Source: an uncultured Bacteroidales bacterium
GTDB taxonomy: Bacteria > Bacteroidota > Bacteroidia > Bacteroidales > P3
DNA: 27,226 bases
Direction of reading: 5' to 3'
Assembly (NCBI GenBank): GCA_947097635.1
Contig: CAMURW010000001.1
Span: 1 to 27,226, forward strand
The notes beneath the pieces were generated by a model that was not told the DNA's origin, searched no databases, and worked only from the letters and a program-made list of their open reading frames with translations. Shown here one piece after another: positions 1-8,186 of this stretch; position 1 is the stretch's first letter; every line of letters begins with the position of its first letter. Both the position numbers and the translations under genes were made by a program.

Positions 1-192
1 TACGAGAAATAAAAATGTTAAAATATGAAGAAGACTGATAATCAGCAAGAAAAGAAAAGGTCTAAATTCCAGTTACAAATGCAACACAAAGTAAAAAAGG
101 GTAAAACAAGTAATAAGTTCGCATTTTTCGCGTTATTATTTTATTGGGCTTAGGACTTCTACCTTACATTATCTTTAAAGAACTACTTTGCA

Positions 193-1026
193 ATGACTAG
201 TACACAATACACGCTCTTCATGGTGACGCTGGCACTGCTGTCCGCCAAAGCGATGGCACAGCCCGACTTCGACAAACTGCAGACGAAGGAAGAATTATAT
301 AATGCCGAAATGGCGACGAAAAGCCTCGCCACGCTGGCCAGCAGCATGACACGCGACTGTCCGCTGCGCAACACTGCCAACACATGGATAGACAGCGTGA
401 CGTTCCACACGGACGGCGGCACATTGAAATACTATCTGCGCATAGACCCCGATGCCATGAGCGAGAGGGAATTTTACATCATGGAATATGTACAACGCGA
501 AGAACTGGAAAAAAAACTTATTGCCAGTTTCATTCCCGACACCAATATGCTGAAAATATTCCAGCTGCTGGATATGCTGGACGGGACGATGCAATGGGAG
601 TACCGTCGCGAGAAGGAACACTTCACCGTCTCCATCACCCCCTCGGAAGTGAACGATGCTCGCCACACCCAGGTCTCCGAAAGCACCGTGGCATACCGGA
701 AACTCATGGAGTTCGTGACACAAACCAACCGGCAGCTCCCCCACCCCATAGCAGAAGAACTGACGCTGGACAGCCTGACGCTAGACAGCCTATTCCTATC
801 CTACCACTACAGTGCCAGCAGTGCACGCTACAATATGGACCTGCTGGCCAGCAGCGGCCGCGACAAGATGCTGAAGTCGCTGAAAGAGGCCACGGGCGGC
901 AGCCTGCAACAACTGACGCTGATGCGCACAGCCCTGCTGGGATTTCAAGTGGTGTACCACGACATCACCCCCTCTGGCAAGCATGCCGAGTACATCATCG
1001 CCCACGAGGAGTTGAAAAGGATGTAG
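193..1026 (+). CDS. Exported hypothetical protein
   Basis: An open frame of 277 codons starting at ATG 193. The first 22 or so residues (positively uncharged start, hydrophobic MVTLALLSAKAMA stretch, AMAQ cleavage-like site) look like a signal peptide, so the product is probably periplasmic or surface-exposed. The rest is soluble, charged and mostly helical in appearance, with no transmembrane segment, no cysteine pair of note and no catalytic motif that I recognise. A later ATG at 223 is possible but would shorten the signal peptide. GC-rich codon use matches the neighbouring genes, which supports a real gene. It stands alone: nothing is encoded for almost 900 bases downstream, and only a weak promoter-like sequence (TATCTTTA at 170-177) lies upstream. 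I do not assign a function. Confidence 0.75.
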   Translation: MTSTQYTLFMVTLALLSAKAMAQPDFDKLQTKEELYNAEMATKSLATLASSMTRDCPLRNTANTWIDSVTFHTDGGTLKYYLRIDPDAMSEREFYIMEYVQREELEKKLIASFIPDTNMLKIFQLLDMLDGTMQWEYRREKEHFTVSITPSEVNDARHTQVSESTVAYRKLMEFVTQTNRQLPHPIAEELTLDSLTLDSLFLSYHYSASSARYNMDLLASSGRDKMLKSLKEATGGSLQQLTLMRTALLGFQVVYHDITPSGKHAEYIIAHEELKRM

Positions 1027-1255
1027 CCTCAGCATATTGGCTATCCGCCAAAGAACCTAATGGACAGAACCTTAGGATTGCCACCGAGCTTTACCTATGG
1101 TGCCAACGAAGCATTCGTCATGCTCCTTTGGCAAGGCACTATTTCAAAAGGATGGCACGTAATGGCAGTGTCCCGCAGGTACACACCACCGAGTAGAGGT
1201 TATTATGACAGCCCGCAACAAGATGTGATACTTCCATACAATTATGTATCGGCCA

Positions 1256-1275
1256 TTATGCATTTAAATGCATAA
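1256..1275. repeat. 20-bp perfect AT-rich palindrome
   Basis: The half-site TTATGCATTT is followed directly by its reverse complement AAATGCATAA. It lies at the edge of repeat copy A; the matching position of copy B is similar but not palindromic. It could form a cruciform, be an operator, or be chance in AT-rich sequence. Confidence 0.6.
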
Positions 1276-1327
1276 ACAGCACGCATTCAGGCAGTTAAAA
1301 TAAACAAACCATGCATCGAGTAATGGC

Positions 1328-1371
1328 ATGGGTCGAGAATGGGTCGAGAGTGAGTCGAGAATGGGTCGAGC
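1328..1371 (-). repeat. 11-bp tandem repeat, four units (in copy A)
   Basis: Four adjacent 11-base units on the plus strand: ATGGGTCGAGA, ATGGGTCGAGA, GTGAGTCGAGA and ATGGGTCGAGC. They sit at the same place in the element as the five units at 25801-25855. The unit is not a multiple of three, which argues against selection as a peptide repeat, although several frames happen to stay open. The period is close to one DNA helical turn. Confidence 0.85.
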
Positions 1372-1839
1372 ATTTCCGACGTAGCATCGGCGCAAGCAAG
1401 GCATTGCGGCGATTTCTTCCCAGACTGCCCGAGACCATGATTGCGACAGTCCGCATTATGTCCTGGAGATTGTTGCGGACAATCATTCATTTTTTCTCCC
1501 GTCCCAGCATAAGTTGCATCTTTGCGACCGAAATTACGTCGTAAGATGAACTGCAAATCGTGCATTTGCTCATTGAGTTTAGCAATGATAATACGCGGTT
1601 TCCGACAATAGGATCCATATGATCCATGAAGCAACATACTCTTTTTACACCTCCTGCGTGCAGCAACCGCCGCCACGACATGATAGCCATGGATACAGCA
1701 GGAGAACGGTCGCACCATCCTGGACATGCAGGAGTGGGGCTCGCGCACCATCCACGGCCCGAGCGGCTTAGTCGTTGGCTTGTTGAGAACTGGTATTCGG
1801 CGTTTCGGAGGGGATATTTGTACATTTCGTCAATAATCA

Positions 1840-1872
1840 TTCGTAGTATTTCAACACTATTGCGTATTTTTG
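1840..1872 (+). promoter_or_regulatory. Probable promoter of the export operon
   Basis: A full match to the Bacteroidetes -7 consensus, TATTTTTG, lies at 1865-1872. A -33-like TTCG (one mismatch to TTTG) lies at 1840-1843, 21 bases upstream. Transcription would begin near 1879, about 35 bases before the preferred ATG at 1916. Confidence 0.5.
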
Positions 1873-1915
1873 CAAACTGTTATTCGGTTACATAAAAGTG
1901 AATATTGCATTGAAG

Positions 1916-3448
1916 ATGAACAAGAAAAGAATGATACTGTGGGGTCTTTTGCTCACCATTTCTGTAACGACGGCGGCGCAGGGTATGCCGCAAGGGAAAG
2001 GAAGGGAGACCGATGTGCCAAACATCTGCCCCGGCGACCGCCTTACCCTGGACAACTGCCACAAACTGGTACTGAATGCCAACAAAGGTCTGCGTAGCAG
2101 TCAGGAACTGATGTATTCCGCCGAAGAAATGAAGAAAATGAGCGTGGCGGAGTTCTTCCCCCGTGTGTCGGCAAATGGCGCCTATCATTGGCAGAGCCGC
2201 AACCCGCAGCTGCTGAGCGATGAGCAGCAGAAAAGCATAAGCACCATAGGCACCCGGACGACGAGCACTATAATAAACAGCAGCAACCTGCTCACCAACA
2301 TCTCCAATTTGGTGGCGCAACACCCTCAGTTGGGTCTGCTGATGCCCGACGTGCTTAGCACCGTGAACAATCTCACCACAGCCTTGAACAACGAGGGGCG
2401 AAACATAGTGGATGCCTTGGACATGGACCTCGCCAACCTATGCGTAGGCTCCGTTACGGTGACGCAGCCCGTGTATCTGGGCGGTAAGCTGCGTGCCGTG
2501 CATCGTGCCGCCAAGATGGCATACAACCTCTCCGCCACCGCCTACAGCAAGGCCGAACAGGACAAGCTGGTGGAGGTGGACAAAGCCTACTGGCAGGTGA
2601 TAAGCGTGCGCCACAAGAAAGAACTGGCAGAGCGGTACTGCCACTTGCTGGAACATCTGGACAGCAACCTGCAGCTAATGGTGCAGGAAGAAGTGGCCAC
2701 ACAGGCCGACGCCACCAAGGTTCGCGTGAAACTGAACGAGGCCCAGATGAGCCTGACGAAAGCCACCAACGGCTACGAACTGGCACAAATGCTGCTGTTT
2801 CAGATGGTGGGACTGGACATGACCGCACACTACGACGTGGTGGAGGACACCACCCTGGTGAACTACTCCCCCGTGGGCAACATAGACATGGAGAGCATCA
2901 TGCAGAAACGTGACGAGATGAAGATGCTAGCCTATGCCGACACCATCGCCCAGACCGACGTGATGCTGGCACGCAGCGCACTGCTACCCAACATCGTGGT
3001 GGAGGGCAGCTATCTCACCACGCGCCCCAGTTTCTTCAACGGCTACGAAAATAAGTTCGGAGGCACGGTGGCGGCAGGCATAGTGGTGAACATCCCCATA
3101 GCACACCCCGGCGCCATCTACAACTACAAGGCCGCCAGACATAGAGCTGCAGCGGCACGCCTGCGACACGAAGAGGCTCAGGAAATGGTGCAGCTGGAAG
3201 TGAACAAACTGAACACCGACCTGCAGGTGAGCCGCAAAAAGCTGGTGCAGGCACAAACCAACCTGACCAATGCCGAGGAAAACCTGGCATTGGCCACGGA
3301 AAGTTTCGAAGCTGGAGTGATAAGCAGCACAGAGCTGATGGCAGCACAGACCGCATGGCTGCAGGCCAGGAGCGAAGTGCTGGACGCCGATATAGAGATC
3401 CGTATGAACTACCTGTACCTAAACAAGGCGATGGGCAACAGAAGGTAA
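1916..3448 (+). CDS. TolC-family outer-membrane efflux protein
   Basis: The product is about 510 residues, the usual size for the TolC/OEP family: trimeric outer-membrane channels with a long periplasmic helical barrel that complete tripartite export pumps. The frame is open from a GTG at 1898, but ATG 1916 gives a standard signal peptide (MNKKRM followed by a hydrophobic stretch ending TTAAQG) and is preferred. The sequence has the expected pair of duplicated halves rich in long amphipathic helices, with typical phrases such as LTLDNCHKLVLNANKG near the N-terminus, a TVTQPVYLGGKL strand segment in the middle, and AEENLALATESFEAGVISSTELMAAQ near the C-terminus. It is the first gene of a plus-strand operon with an HlyD-type adaptor and two ABC-2 permeases, so it is very likely their outer-membrane exit. 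Substrate unknown. Confidence 0.93.
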   Translation: MNKKRMILWGLLLTISVTTAAQGMPQGKGRETDVPNICPGDRLTLDNCHKLVLNANKGLRSSQELMYSAEEMKKMSVAEFFPRVSANGAYHWQSRNPQLLSDEQQKSISTIGTRTTSTIINSSNLLTNISNLVAQHPQLGLLMPDVLSTVNNLTTALNNEGRNIVDALDMDLANLCVGSVTVTQPVYLGGKLRAVHRAAKMAYNLSATAYSKAEQDKLVEVDKAYWQVISVRHKKELAERYCHLLEHLDSNLQLMVQEEVATQADATKVRVKLNEAQMSLTKATNGYELAQMLLFQMVGLDMTAHYDVVEDTTLVNYSPVGNIDMESIMQKRDEMKMLAYADTIAQTDVMLARSALLPNIVVEGSYLTTRPSFFNGYENKFGGTVAAGIVVNIPIAHPGAIYNYKAARHRAAAARLRHEEAQEMVQLEVNKLNTDLQVSRKKLVQAQTNLTNAEENLALATESFEAGVISSTELMAAQTAWLQARSEVLDADIEIRMNYLYLNKAMGNRR

Positions 3449-3476
3449 TTTCATTTTTCACAATAACAACAGAACC

Positions 3477-3496
3477 GGGCGATACATCGTTCGCCC
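3477..3496. repeat. GGGCGA/TCGCCC hairpin between tolC-like and hlyD-like genes
   Basis: A 6-bp GC-rich stem (GGGCGA at 3477-3482, TCGCCC at 3491-3496) with an 8-base loop lies in the 74-base gap between the first two operon genes. No U-tract follows, so it is unlikely to be a terminator. It resembles the small palindromic intergenic repeats seen in many bacterial genomes. It may also shape mRNA stability between the two genes. Confidence 0.5.
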
Positions 3497-3522
3497 CTAA
3501 ATTAAATAAACAATAATTTTCC

Positions 3523-4557
3523 ATGGAAACGACAGAAGAAGAAATCTCCAAACAGAACAAACGCAGCGTATGGATCGGCATAGGCATAGTGGTAGGAGTG
3601 ATAGTGCTGGTAGGCGTGATAGGCCTTATCGCCTTGTCTCCCGAAAAGGATGAGATAGTAGGCGAAGTAAGCGCCAGCGAATATCGTGTAAGCGGCAAAG
3701 TGCCGGGGCGCGTGGCGGAGTTCTACGTAAGCGAAGGCGACAAAGTGAAAAAAGGCGACACACTGGTGTATATCCCCAGCCCCGAAGTGGATGCCAAGAT
3801 GGAACAGGCCAAAGCGGCCCGCGCCGCTGCCGTGGCACAGAGCAACAAAGCCAATGCCGGTGCTCGCAGCCAGACCATCACCGCCGCCAAGGAACTCTAT
3901 AACAAGGCACAGGCTGCCGAAGAGGTGTACAAGAAAAGCTACGACCGCACCAAGGCCCTTTTCGACAAGAAGGTGATCAGCGCACAGAAAATGGATGAAA
4001 TGGAGGCCAAATACAAAGCGGCCGCGGCCGACTGTGCCGCCGCCAAAAGCCAGTACGAGATGGCACTGGAAGGCGCGCAGGCTGAAGACAAAGCCGCCGC
4101 CGCCGCCCTGGTGGCCAGGGCGCAAGGCGCCATAAGCGAAGTGACGGCATACGAGGAAGAACGATACCTAACGAGCCCCGCCAATGGCGAGGTGGCAGAG
4201 ATATTTCCACACAAAGGCGAGCTGGTGGGGCAGGGCAGCCCCGTGATGAGCATACTGGACATGAGCGACGTGTGGTTCACTTTCGCCGTCCGTGAAGACC
4301 AGCTGAAAGGCATGAAAGTGGGCGACACCATTGAAGTGGTTATCCCCGCCCTGAGCAGCAAAGCCATGCACCCCTCCGTGATAAAACGCATGGCCCCCAT
4401 GGCCAGCTACGCCACCTGGAGGGCTACGAAGAACAGCGGCCAATACGACGTGAAGAGTTTCGATATCAAGGTAGTGCCTCTTGAGAACGACATCAAAGGC
4501 CTGAGACCCGGCATGACGGCGATGGTGAAGCAGCAGAACAACATCTTTCACTTTTAA
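3523..4557 (+). CDS. HlyD-family periplasmic adaptor (membrane fusion protein)
   Basis: A 344-residue protein with one N-terminal membrane anchor (about residues 15-38, very rich in I, V and G) and a periplasmic remainder. A biotinyl-lipoyl-like half (VSGKVPGRVAEFYVSEGDKVKKGDTLVYI, about residues 56-85) is followed by an alanine/lysine-rich helical hairpin (about 90-205). The second lipoyl half comes next (SPANGEVAEIFPHKGELVGQGSPVM) and a beta-barrel domain closes the protein (through LRPGMTAMVKQ). This is the layout of HlyD/EmrA/YbhG adaptors, which bridge an inner-membrane transporter to a TolC channel. It follows the TolC-family gene by 74 bases and precedes the permease by 12, so the three should act as one machine. 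Confidence 0.93.
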   Translation: METTEEEISKQNKRSVWIGIGIVVGVIVLVGVIGLIALSPEKDEIVGEVSASEYRVSGKVPGRVAEFYVSEGDKVKKGDTLVYIPSPEVDAKMEQAKAARAAAVAQSNKANAGARSQTITAAKELYNKAQAAEEVYKKSYDRTKALFDKKVISAQKMDEMEAKYKAAAADCAAAKSQYEMALEGAQAEDKAAAAALVARAQGAISEVTAYEEERYLTSPANGEVAEIFPHKGELVGQGSPVMSILDMSDVWFTFAVREDQLKGMKVGDTIEVVIPALSSKAMHPSVIKRMAPMASYATWRATKNSGQYDVKSFDIKVVPLENDIKGLRPGMTAMVKQQNNIFHF

Positions 4558-4569
4558 ATCTTACCTCCG

Positions 4570-5736
4570 TTGTATCACAATTTTATAAGAGTCCTAGGGC
4601 GCGAAGTGCTGCATATCTATCGTCATCCATCGCATTTATTGTGGCTGACGTTAGGTGTCATCTTCAGCTATCTCTTCTTCATCTCGCTGATGAACGAAGG
4701 ACAACCGAAGAAGCTCTCCATTGCCATTGTGGACAACGACGGCAGCTACATTAGCCGAGAGCTGAGCCACAACCTGCAGGCTATGCCTGAAGTGAGCGTC
4801 ACAGCGGTGTACAACAACCACACCGAGGCCCGCAAGGCATTGCAGAAACAAGAGGTATACGCCTTCCTGGAGATACCTGCTGGCACCTATCAGAAGGTGC
4901 AGGCACTGGAAGCCCCTACCGTGCACATTTACCTGGACCAGACGCATCTGCTTCCAGGCTCACTGAGTTTCCAAAGCCTGCTGACCATGGTGAATATGGC
5001 TACCGGCTCTGCACAGAGGACCATCCTGCGCATGAAAGGATATACCGATGATGCCATCATGGGAATCATACAGCCCATCACTATAGATTCCCACAAGATA
5101 GGCAACCCCATGGCCAACTATTCCAGCTACCTGCTCACCACTTTGCTGCCAGGCATCATGGGACTGCAAGTGCTGCTGCTCACCATCTATATCATAGGCA
5201 GCGAGATGAAACGCGGCACCAGCTACGACTGGCTTGCCACGGCAGGCGACAATATGACCGTGGCACTGCTGGGCAAATTGCTGCCCTACACCATCTGGTT
5301 CCTGTTGCTGCAGGAAATAGGAATGCTGGTGCTTTTTGTAGGCTACAAGTTTCCTCTGCATGGCAGTTTCCTCACCTTGGTGGTATCCAGCCTGCTGTAT
5401 GTGGTGGCCATGCAGGGCATGGGCGTTGCACTTATGGCACTGATACCAGAATTGCGCATTGCCATCAGCCTCGGCACCTTCCTAGGCATGTGGGGCTTCT
5501 CGCTGAGCGGCTTCACCTATCCTGCCACCAATATGTTTGGTGCTGTACAGGCAATCACATACCTGTTCCCTCTGCGTCATTTTTACCTCATTTACGTGAA
5601 CGAGGCAATCTTCGGCGGCGGATTCTGGCAGAGCGTACCCTATATGGTGTTCCTGCTGCTCTTCGTGCTGCTGCCGGTGCCGGTGATGAACACGCTGCAC
5701 AGAAACATGCGGCCCCCCTGCGCCTGTCGTGGATGA
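4570..5736 (+). CDS. ABC-2 type transporter permease (first of pair)
   Basis: A 388-residue inner-membrane protein of the ABC2_membrane_3 (YhhJ/YbhS-like) type. It has a membrane helix near residues 20-40 (HLLWLTLGVIFSYLFFISL), a periplasmic domain of about 130 residues (IAIVDNDGSYISRELSHNLQ onward), and about five helices in the C-terminal half, with the typical ending of Y-LFPLRHFYLIY. The start is odd: there is no in-frame ATG between the previous stop and the conserved N-terminus, and TTG 4570, 12 bases after the adaptor stop, is the only good candidate. Such permeases work as dimers with an ATP-binding subunit. None is encoded in this operon. Confidence 0.88.
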   Translation: MYHNFIRVLGREVLHIYRHPSHLLWLTLGVIFSYLFFISLMNEGQPKKLSIAIVDNDGSYISRELSHNLQAMPEVSVTAVYNNHTEARKALQKQEVYAFLEIPAGTYQKVQALEAPTVHIYLDQTHLLPGSLSFQSLLTMVNMATGSAQRTILRMKGYTDDAIMGIIQPITIDSHKIGNPMANYSSYLLTTLLPGIMGLQVLLLTIYIIGSEMKRGTSYDWLATAGDNMTVALLGKLLPYTIWFLLLQEIGMLVLFVGYKFPLHGSFLTLVVSSLLYVVAMQGMGVALMALIPELRIAISLGTFLGMWGFSLSGFTYPATNMFGAVQAITYLFPLRHFYLIYVNEAIFGGGFWQSVPYMVFLLLFVLLPVPVMNTLHRNMRPPCACRG

Positions 5737-5754
5737 ACCATAATACCGTAAGCT

Positions 5755-7050
5755 ATGCAAGCTGTCACTAATATTATAAAAAAGAACCTCAAAGATATTT
5801 GGAATGTCTTTACTCTGGAATGCCGTCGCGTATTCACGGAGTCGGGTGTCATTATCATCTTCTTCGTGGCCGGACTGCTGTATCCTGTGCTGTACAATCT
5901 GGTGTATCATAAGGAGAGCGTGGACAACCTGCCTATCGCCGTAGTGGACGAAAGCCGTAGCGATATCAGCCGTCGCTACATCCATAAAATGAACGCCACG
6001 CCAGAAATCAACGTACGCTACTATTGCAACAACATGCGCGAGGCTAAACACCTGATGCAGAAACGGCGCATTAACGGTATAGTGTATTTCCCCAGTGACT
6101 ATGACGAACGGCTGGCATCGCTGCAGACGGCGCAGATAAGTGTGTTTTGCGACATGAGCACCTTCCTGTACTATAAAAGCGTGCTGCTGGCGTGCAACAA
6201 TGTGATGCTGGACGAGATGCAGCAAATACAGCTGCAACACTACAATATGGCGGGCATTACCGGAGAGAGGGGCGAAGTGCTGGCGAAACCCATCCAGTAC
6301 GAGATTACCAACCTGTATGGTAAAGGCGGCTACGCCAGTTTCCTGCTGCCAGCACTGCTTATCATGGTGATACATCAAACCCTGGTATTCGGCATTGGCA
6401 TGCTGGGCGGCGGTGCGCACGAAGACAAGAGGGAGGTAGAACTCATACCTGCCCATTTGCGCAACGGGAATGTGTATCGTGTGGTGTTGGGGCGTGCCCT
6501 GGCATACTTCGTGATCTACGTTCCCCTGATGGCCATAGACCTGCTGCTGATACCGATAATATTCAACCTCCCTCATCTGGGCACTCCGCACGATCTCATC
6601 GGCTTCCTCCTGCCCTTTATGCTTGCCACCATCTTCTTCGGCATGACCTACAGCGTGTTGATAAAAGAACGTGAGACAGGTCCGCTCACCACGGCATTCT
6701 TTAGCCTTATACTGGTATTCATCAGTGGCATAGCCTGGCCTTTGGACAGTATGCCCAAAGTGTGGCAGTGGCTGTCCGTGCTCTTCCCTTCCACGCATGG
6801 CGTGCAAGGATATGTCAAAATCAACTCGATGGGTGCCACGCTGGCACAGGTGCAGTTCGAATTGCAGGCGTTGTGGATACAGACGGGAGTCTATTTCATC
6901 GCCGCCGTCTTCTCTCTCGTATACATCTACAAACGACGTCCTGCCGACCTGCGTGCCAAGAAGCGCAGGGGTGCTTTCGACCACAGGGTGCGTGTGAGCG
7001 TGGTAAAACTGAGGCACCAGCGCAGGGTGCAGCTTAATGGCAATGAATAA
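5755..7050 (+). CDS. ABC-2 type transporter permease (second of pair)
   Basis: A 431-residue paralogue of the preceding permease with the same plan: an N-terminal membrane helix (VIIIFFVAGLLYPVLYNLVY, about residues 32-51), a periplasmic domain beginning LPIAVVDESRSDISRRYIH, and a cluster of membrane helices from about residue 195 to 400, including LLPALLIMVIHQTLVFGIGML. The C-terminal tail is rich in K and R (YKRRPADLRAKKRRGAF) and should be cytoplasmic. The gene begins 18 bases after the first permease and overlaps the histidine kinase by 14 bases, so translation is probably coupled. The two permeases probably form a heterodimer. There is no Walker A motif in either. Confidence 0.88.
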   Translation: MQAVTNIIKKNLKDIWNVFTLECRRVFTESGVIIIFFVAGLLYPVLYNLVYHKESVDNLPIAVVDESRSDISRRYIHKMNATPEINVRYYCNNMREAKHLMQKRRINGIVYFPSDYDERLASLQTAQISVFCDMSTFLYYKSVLLACNNVMLDEMQQIQLQHYNMAGITGERGEVLAKPIQYEITNLYGKGGYASFLLPALLIMVIHQTLVFGIGMLGGGAHEDKREVELIPAHLRNGNVYRVVLGRALAYFVIYVPLMAIDLLLIPIIFNLPHLGTPHDLIGFLLPFMLATIFFGMTYSVLIKERETGPLTTAFFSLILVFISGIAWPLDSMPKVWQWLSVLFPSTHGVQGYVKINSMGATLAQVQFELQALWIQTGVYFIAAVFSLVYIYKRRPADLRAKKRRGAFDHRVRVSVVKLRHQRRVQLNGNE

Positions 7051-8164
7051 ACGTGACACACATAATGCAGCGGCACCGTCCCAGCACCCTGTGCATGGCG
7101 TTTGGTACAACCGGCAGAAGGCAAGTGCCGTCCCCACCCCACGGCTATCGGTGCGGACACTGCATCCCTTCAACCACAAGGTGGTGCTGTGGCTCTCCCT
7201 GACGCTGGGTACGCTGCTTACTGTTATCATCCAACTGAGCAACCTCTACAGCGTAGGGCATCCCGCTTTCTCATGGGGCGACCTACTGGTGTCGGGAGGA
7301 CTGAACGTGCTGCTGTGTTATCTCCTCTTCCTCTACAATTTCGCCATTGCCAAACGAGAGGGTATAGTGACGTGGAAACGCTATCTCTACGGCACCATCG
7401 GCACATTGGTCATCACCACATTATTCACGTTCCTGGCAAAGGAACTGAGGCTGCGGATTGTGAGCGAGGTAACGGTGACGGGCAATATCAATGTGGCCAT
7501 GTTCAAGGACATCAGCGCCGCACTGGTGGTGCTACTGATAACTTTCCTTATCTTTAATATCACCCGACATCAGAAGATGCAGCTGGAAAACCAACGCCTC
7601 AACGAAGAGAATATGCGTATACGCTACGATGCCCTGCTGAGTCAACTGGACCCCCACTTTCTCTTCAATAGCCTGAACACGCTGAACGGGCTGATAGGCG
7701 TAGACGAAGCCAAAGCCCACGACTATGTGCAACAGCTGGCACAGACCTACAGATACATCATACAGAACAACAAGTTGGTGACGCTGGACGACGAGCTGTC
7801 TTTCGTGAAAAGTTATATTTACCTCCTGAAGATACGCTACGGCAACAACCTGATAATAAAACAAAATATCCTAGAAGAGGCGAAGCAGCGCGGGATAGTG
7901 CCCATTAGCCTTCAGCTGCTGATAGAAAACGCCGTGAAGCATAATGTGGTCTCAAACAAGCACCCACTAACCATAAGCATCTCCACGCCCGATGCCGAAA
8001 CCATAGTGGTGCGCAATACCATCTGCCTGAAGCAAGAGGAGCCAATGGGCGAAAAAGTAGGCCTCGCCAACCTGGCCGAACGTTACAAACTGGTGAGCGA
8101 CTGGGCTGTGGAAGTGCACAGAGACAGTACCACCTTCGAAGTGTCCATACCCCTGCTAAGCTAA
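7037..8164 (+). CDS. LytS/YehU-like sensor histidine kinase
   Basis: A 375-residue membrane kinase. Four predicted membrane helices (about residues 48-70, 84-105, 117-136 and 157-175) are followed by a short coiled linker (QKMQLENQRLNEENMRIRYDAL) and the His_kinase motif LLSQLDPHFLFNSLNTL, with the phospho-accepting His at about residue 207. A GHKL-type ATPase domain follows (LQLLIENAVKHNV as the N-box, VGLANLAERYKL as a later glycine-containing box). No large extracellular sensor domain is present, so the signal may be sensed in the membrane or through the neighbouring transporter. The gene overlaps the upstream permease by 14 bases and is followed 22 bases later by the LytTR regulator, its obvious partner. 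A second ATG lies two codons in. Confidence 0.92.
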   Translation: MAMNKRDTHNAAAPSQHPVHGVWYNRQKASAVPTPRLSVRTLHPFNHKVVLWLSLTLGTLLTVIIQLSNLYSVGHPAFSWGDLLVSGGLNVLLCYLLFLYNFAIAKREGIVTWKRYLYGTIGTLVITTLFTFLAKELRLRIVSEVTVTGNINVAMFKDISAALVVLLITFLIFNITRHQKMQLENQRLNEENMRIRYDALLSQLDPHFLFNSLNTLNGLIGVDEAKAHDYVQQLAQTYRYIIQNNKLVTLDDELSFVKSYIYLLKIRYGNNLIIKQNILEEAKQRGIVPISLQLLIENAVKHNVVSNKHPLTISISTPDAETIVVRNTICLKQEEPMGEKVGLANLAERYKLVSDWAVEVHRDSTTFEVSIPLLS

Positions 8165-8186
8165 CAACATATCTGAAATAATAGTG

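Larger units (their letters stand above)
1246..1466 (-). repeat. Dispersed intergenic repeat, copy A (inverted relative to copy B)
   Basis: Read on the minus strand, this segment aligns with 25706-25940 read on the plus strand. Shared blocks include TCGCAATCAT, CCTTGCTTGCGCC, TCGGAAAT and GCCATTACTC in the same order. From the shared left block (1466 / 25706) to a shared AACT (1293 / 25890) the lengths are 174 and 185 bases, a difference of exactly 11. The following AACT-to-TTTAT spacing is 16 bases in both copies. The outer limits are approximate because similarity fades gradually. The element lies wholly between genes. It carries no terminal inverted repeats or target duplication that I can see. 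Confidence 0.75.
1027..1915. other. Gene-poor intergenic stretch with repeat copy A
   Basis: About 890 bases without a convincing gene. It holds a 20-bp AT-rich palindrome (1256-1275), one copy of a dispersed repeat (about 1246-1466) with an 11-bp tandem array (1328-1371), a block at about 1500-1830 that is GC-rich and open in several frames but matches nothing I can name, and the probable promoter of the export operon at its right end (1840-1872). The bases just after the first gene (1027-1200) also stay open in one frame without a recognisable product. This may be debris of decayed genes; I cannot show it from sequence alone. Confidence 0.6.

Noticed and set aside
25..153. Possible 42-codon small gene starting at ATG 25, with a basic, glutamine-rich product and a hydrophobic end
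   Set aside because: Low-complexity AT-rich sequence with no upstream context visible; nothing beyond a start and a stop supports it.
384..1196. Plus-strand open frame of 270 codons overlapping the first gene
   Set aside because: Rich in R, H and P with no pattern; the frame at 193-1026 has a signal peptide and better composition.
1328..1371. CRISPR-like array
   Set aside because: Units are 11 bp with no spacers, no cas genes nearby, and the same array occurs at the same position in a second element copy.
1487..1840. Minus-strand open frame of 117 codons beside repeat copy A
   Set aside because: No conserved domain or convincing start, and it runs into the repeat; treated as an unexplained block rather than a gene.
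5482..7242. Minus-strand open frame of 586 codons opposite the second permease
   Set aside because: It has odd composition (many H and Q), no domain, and covers a permease with clear membrane helices in the other strand; it is a shadow of that gene's codon use.
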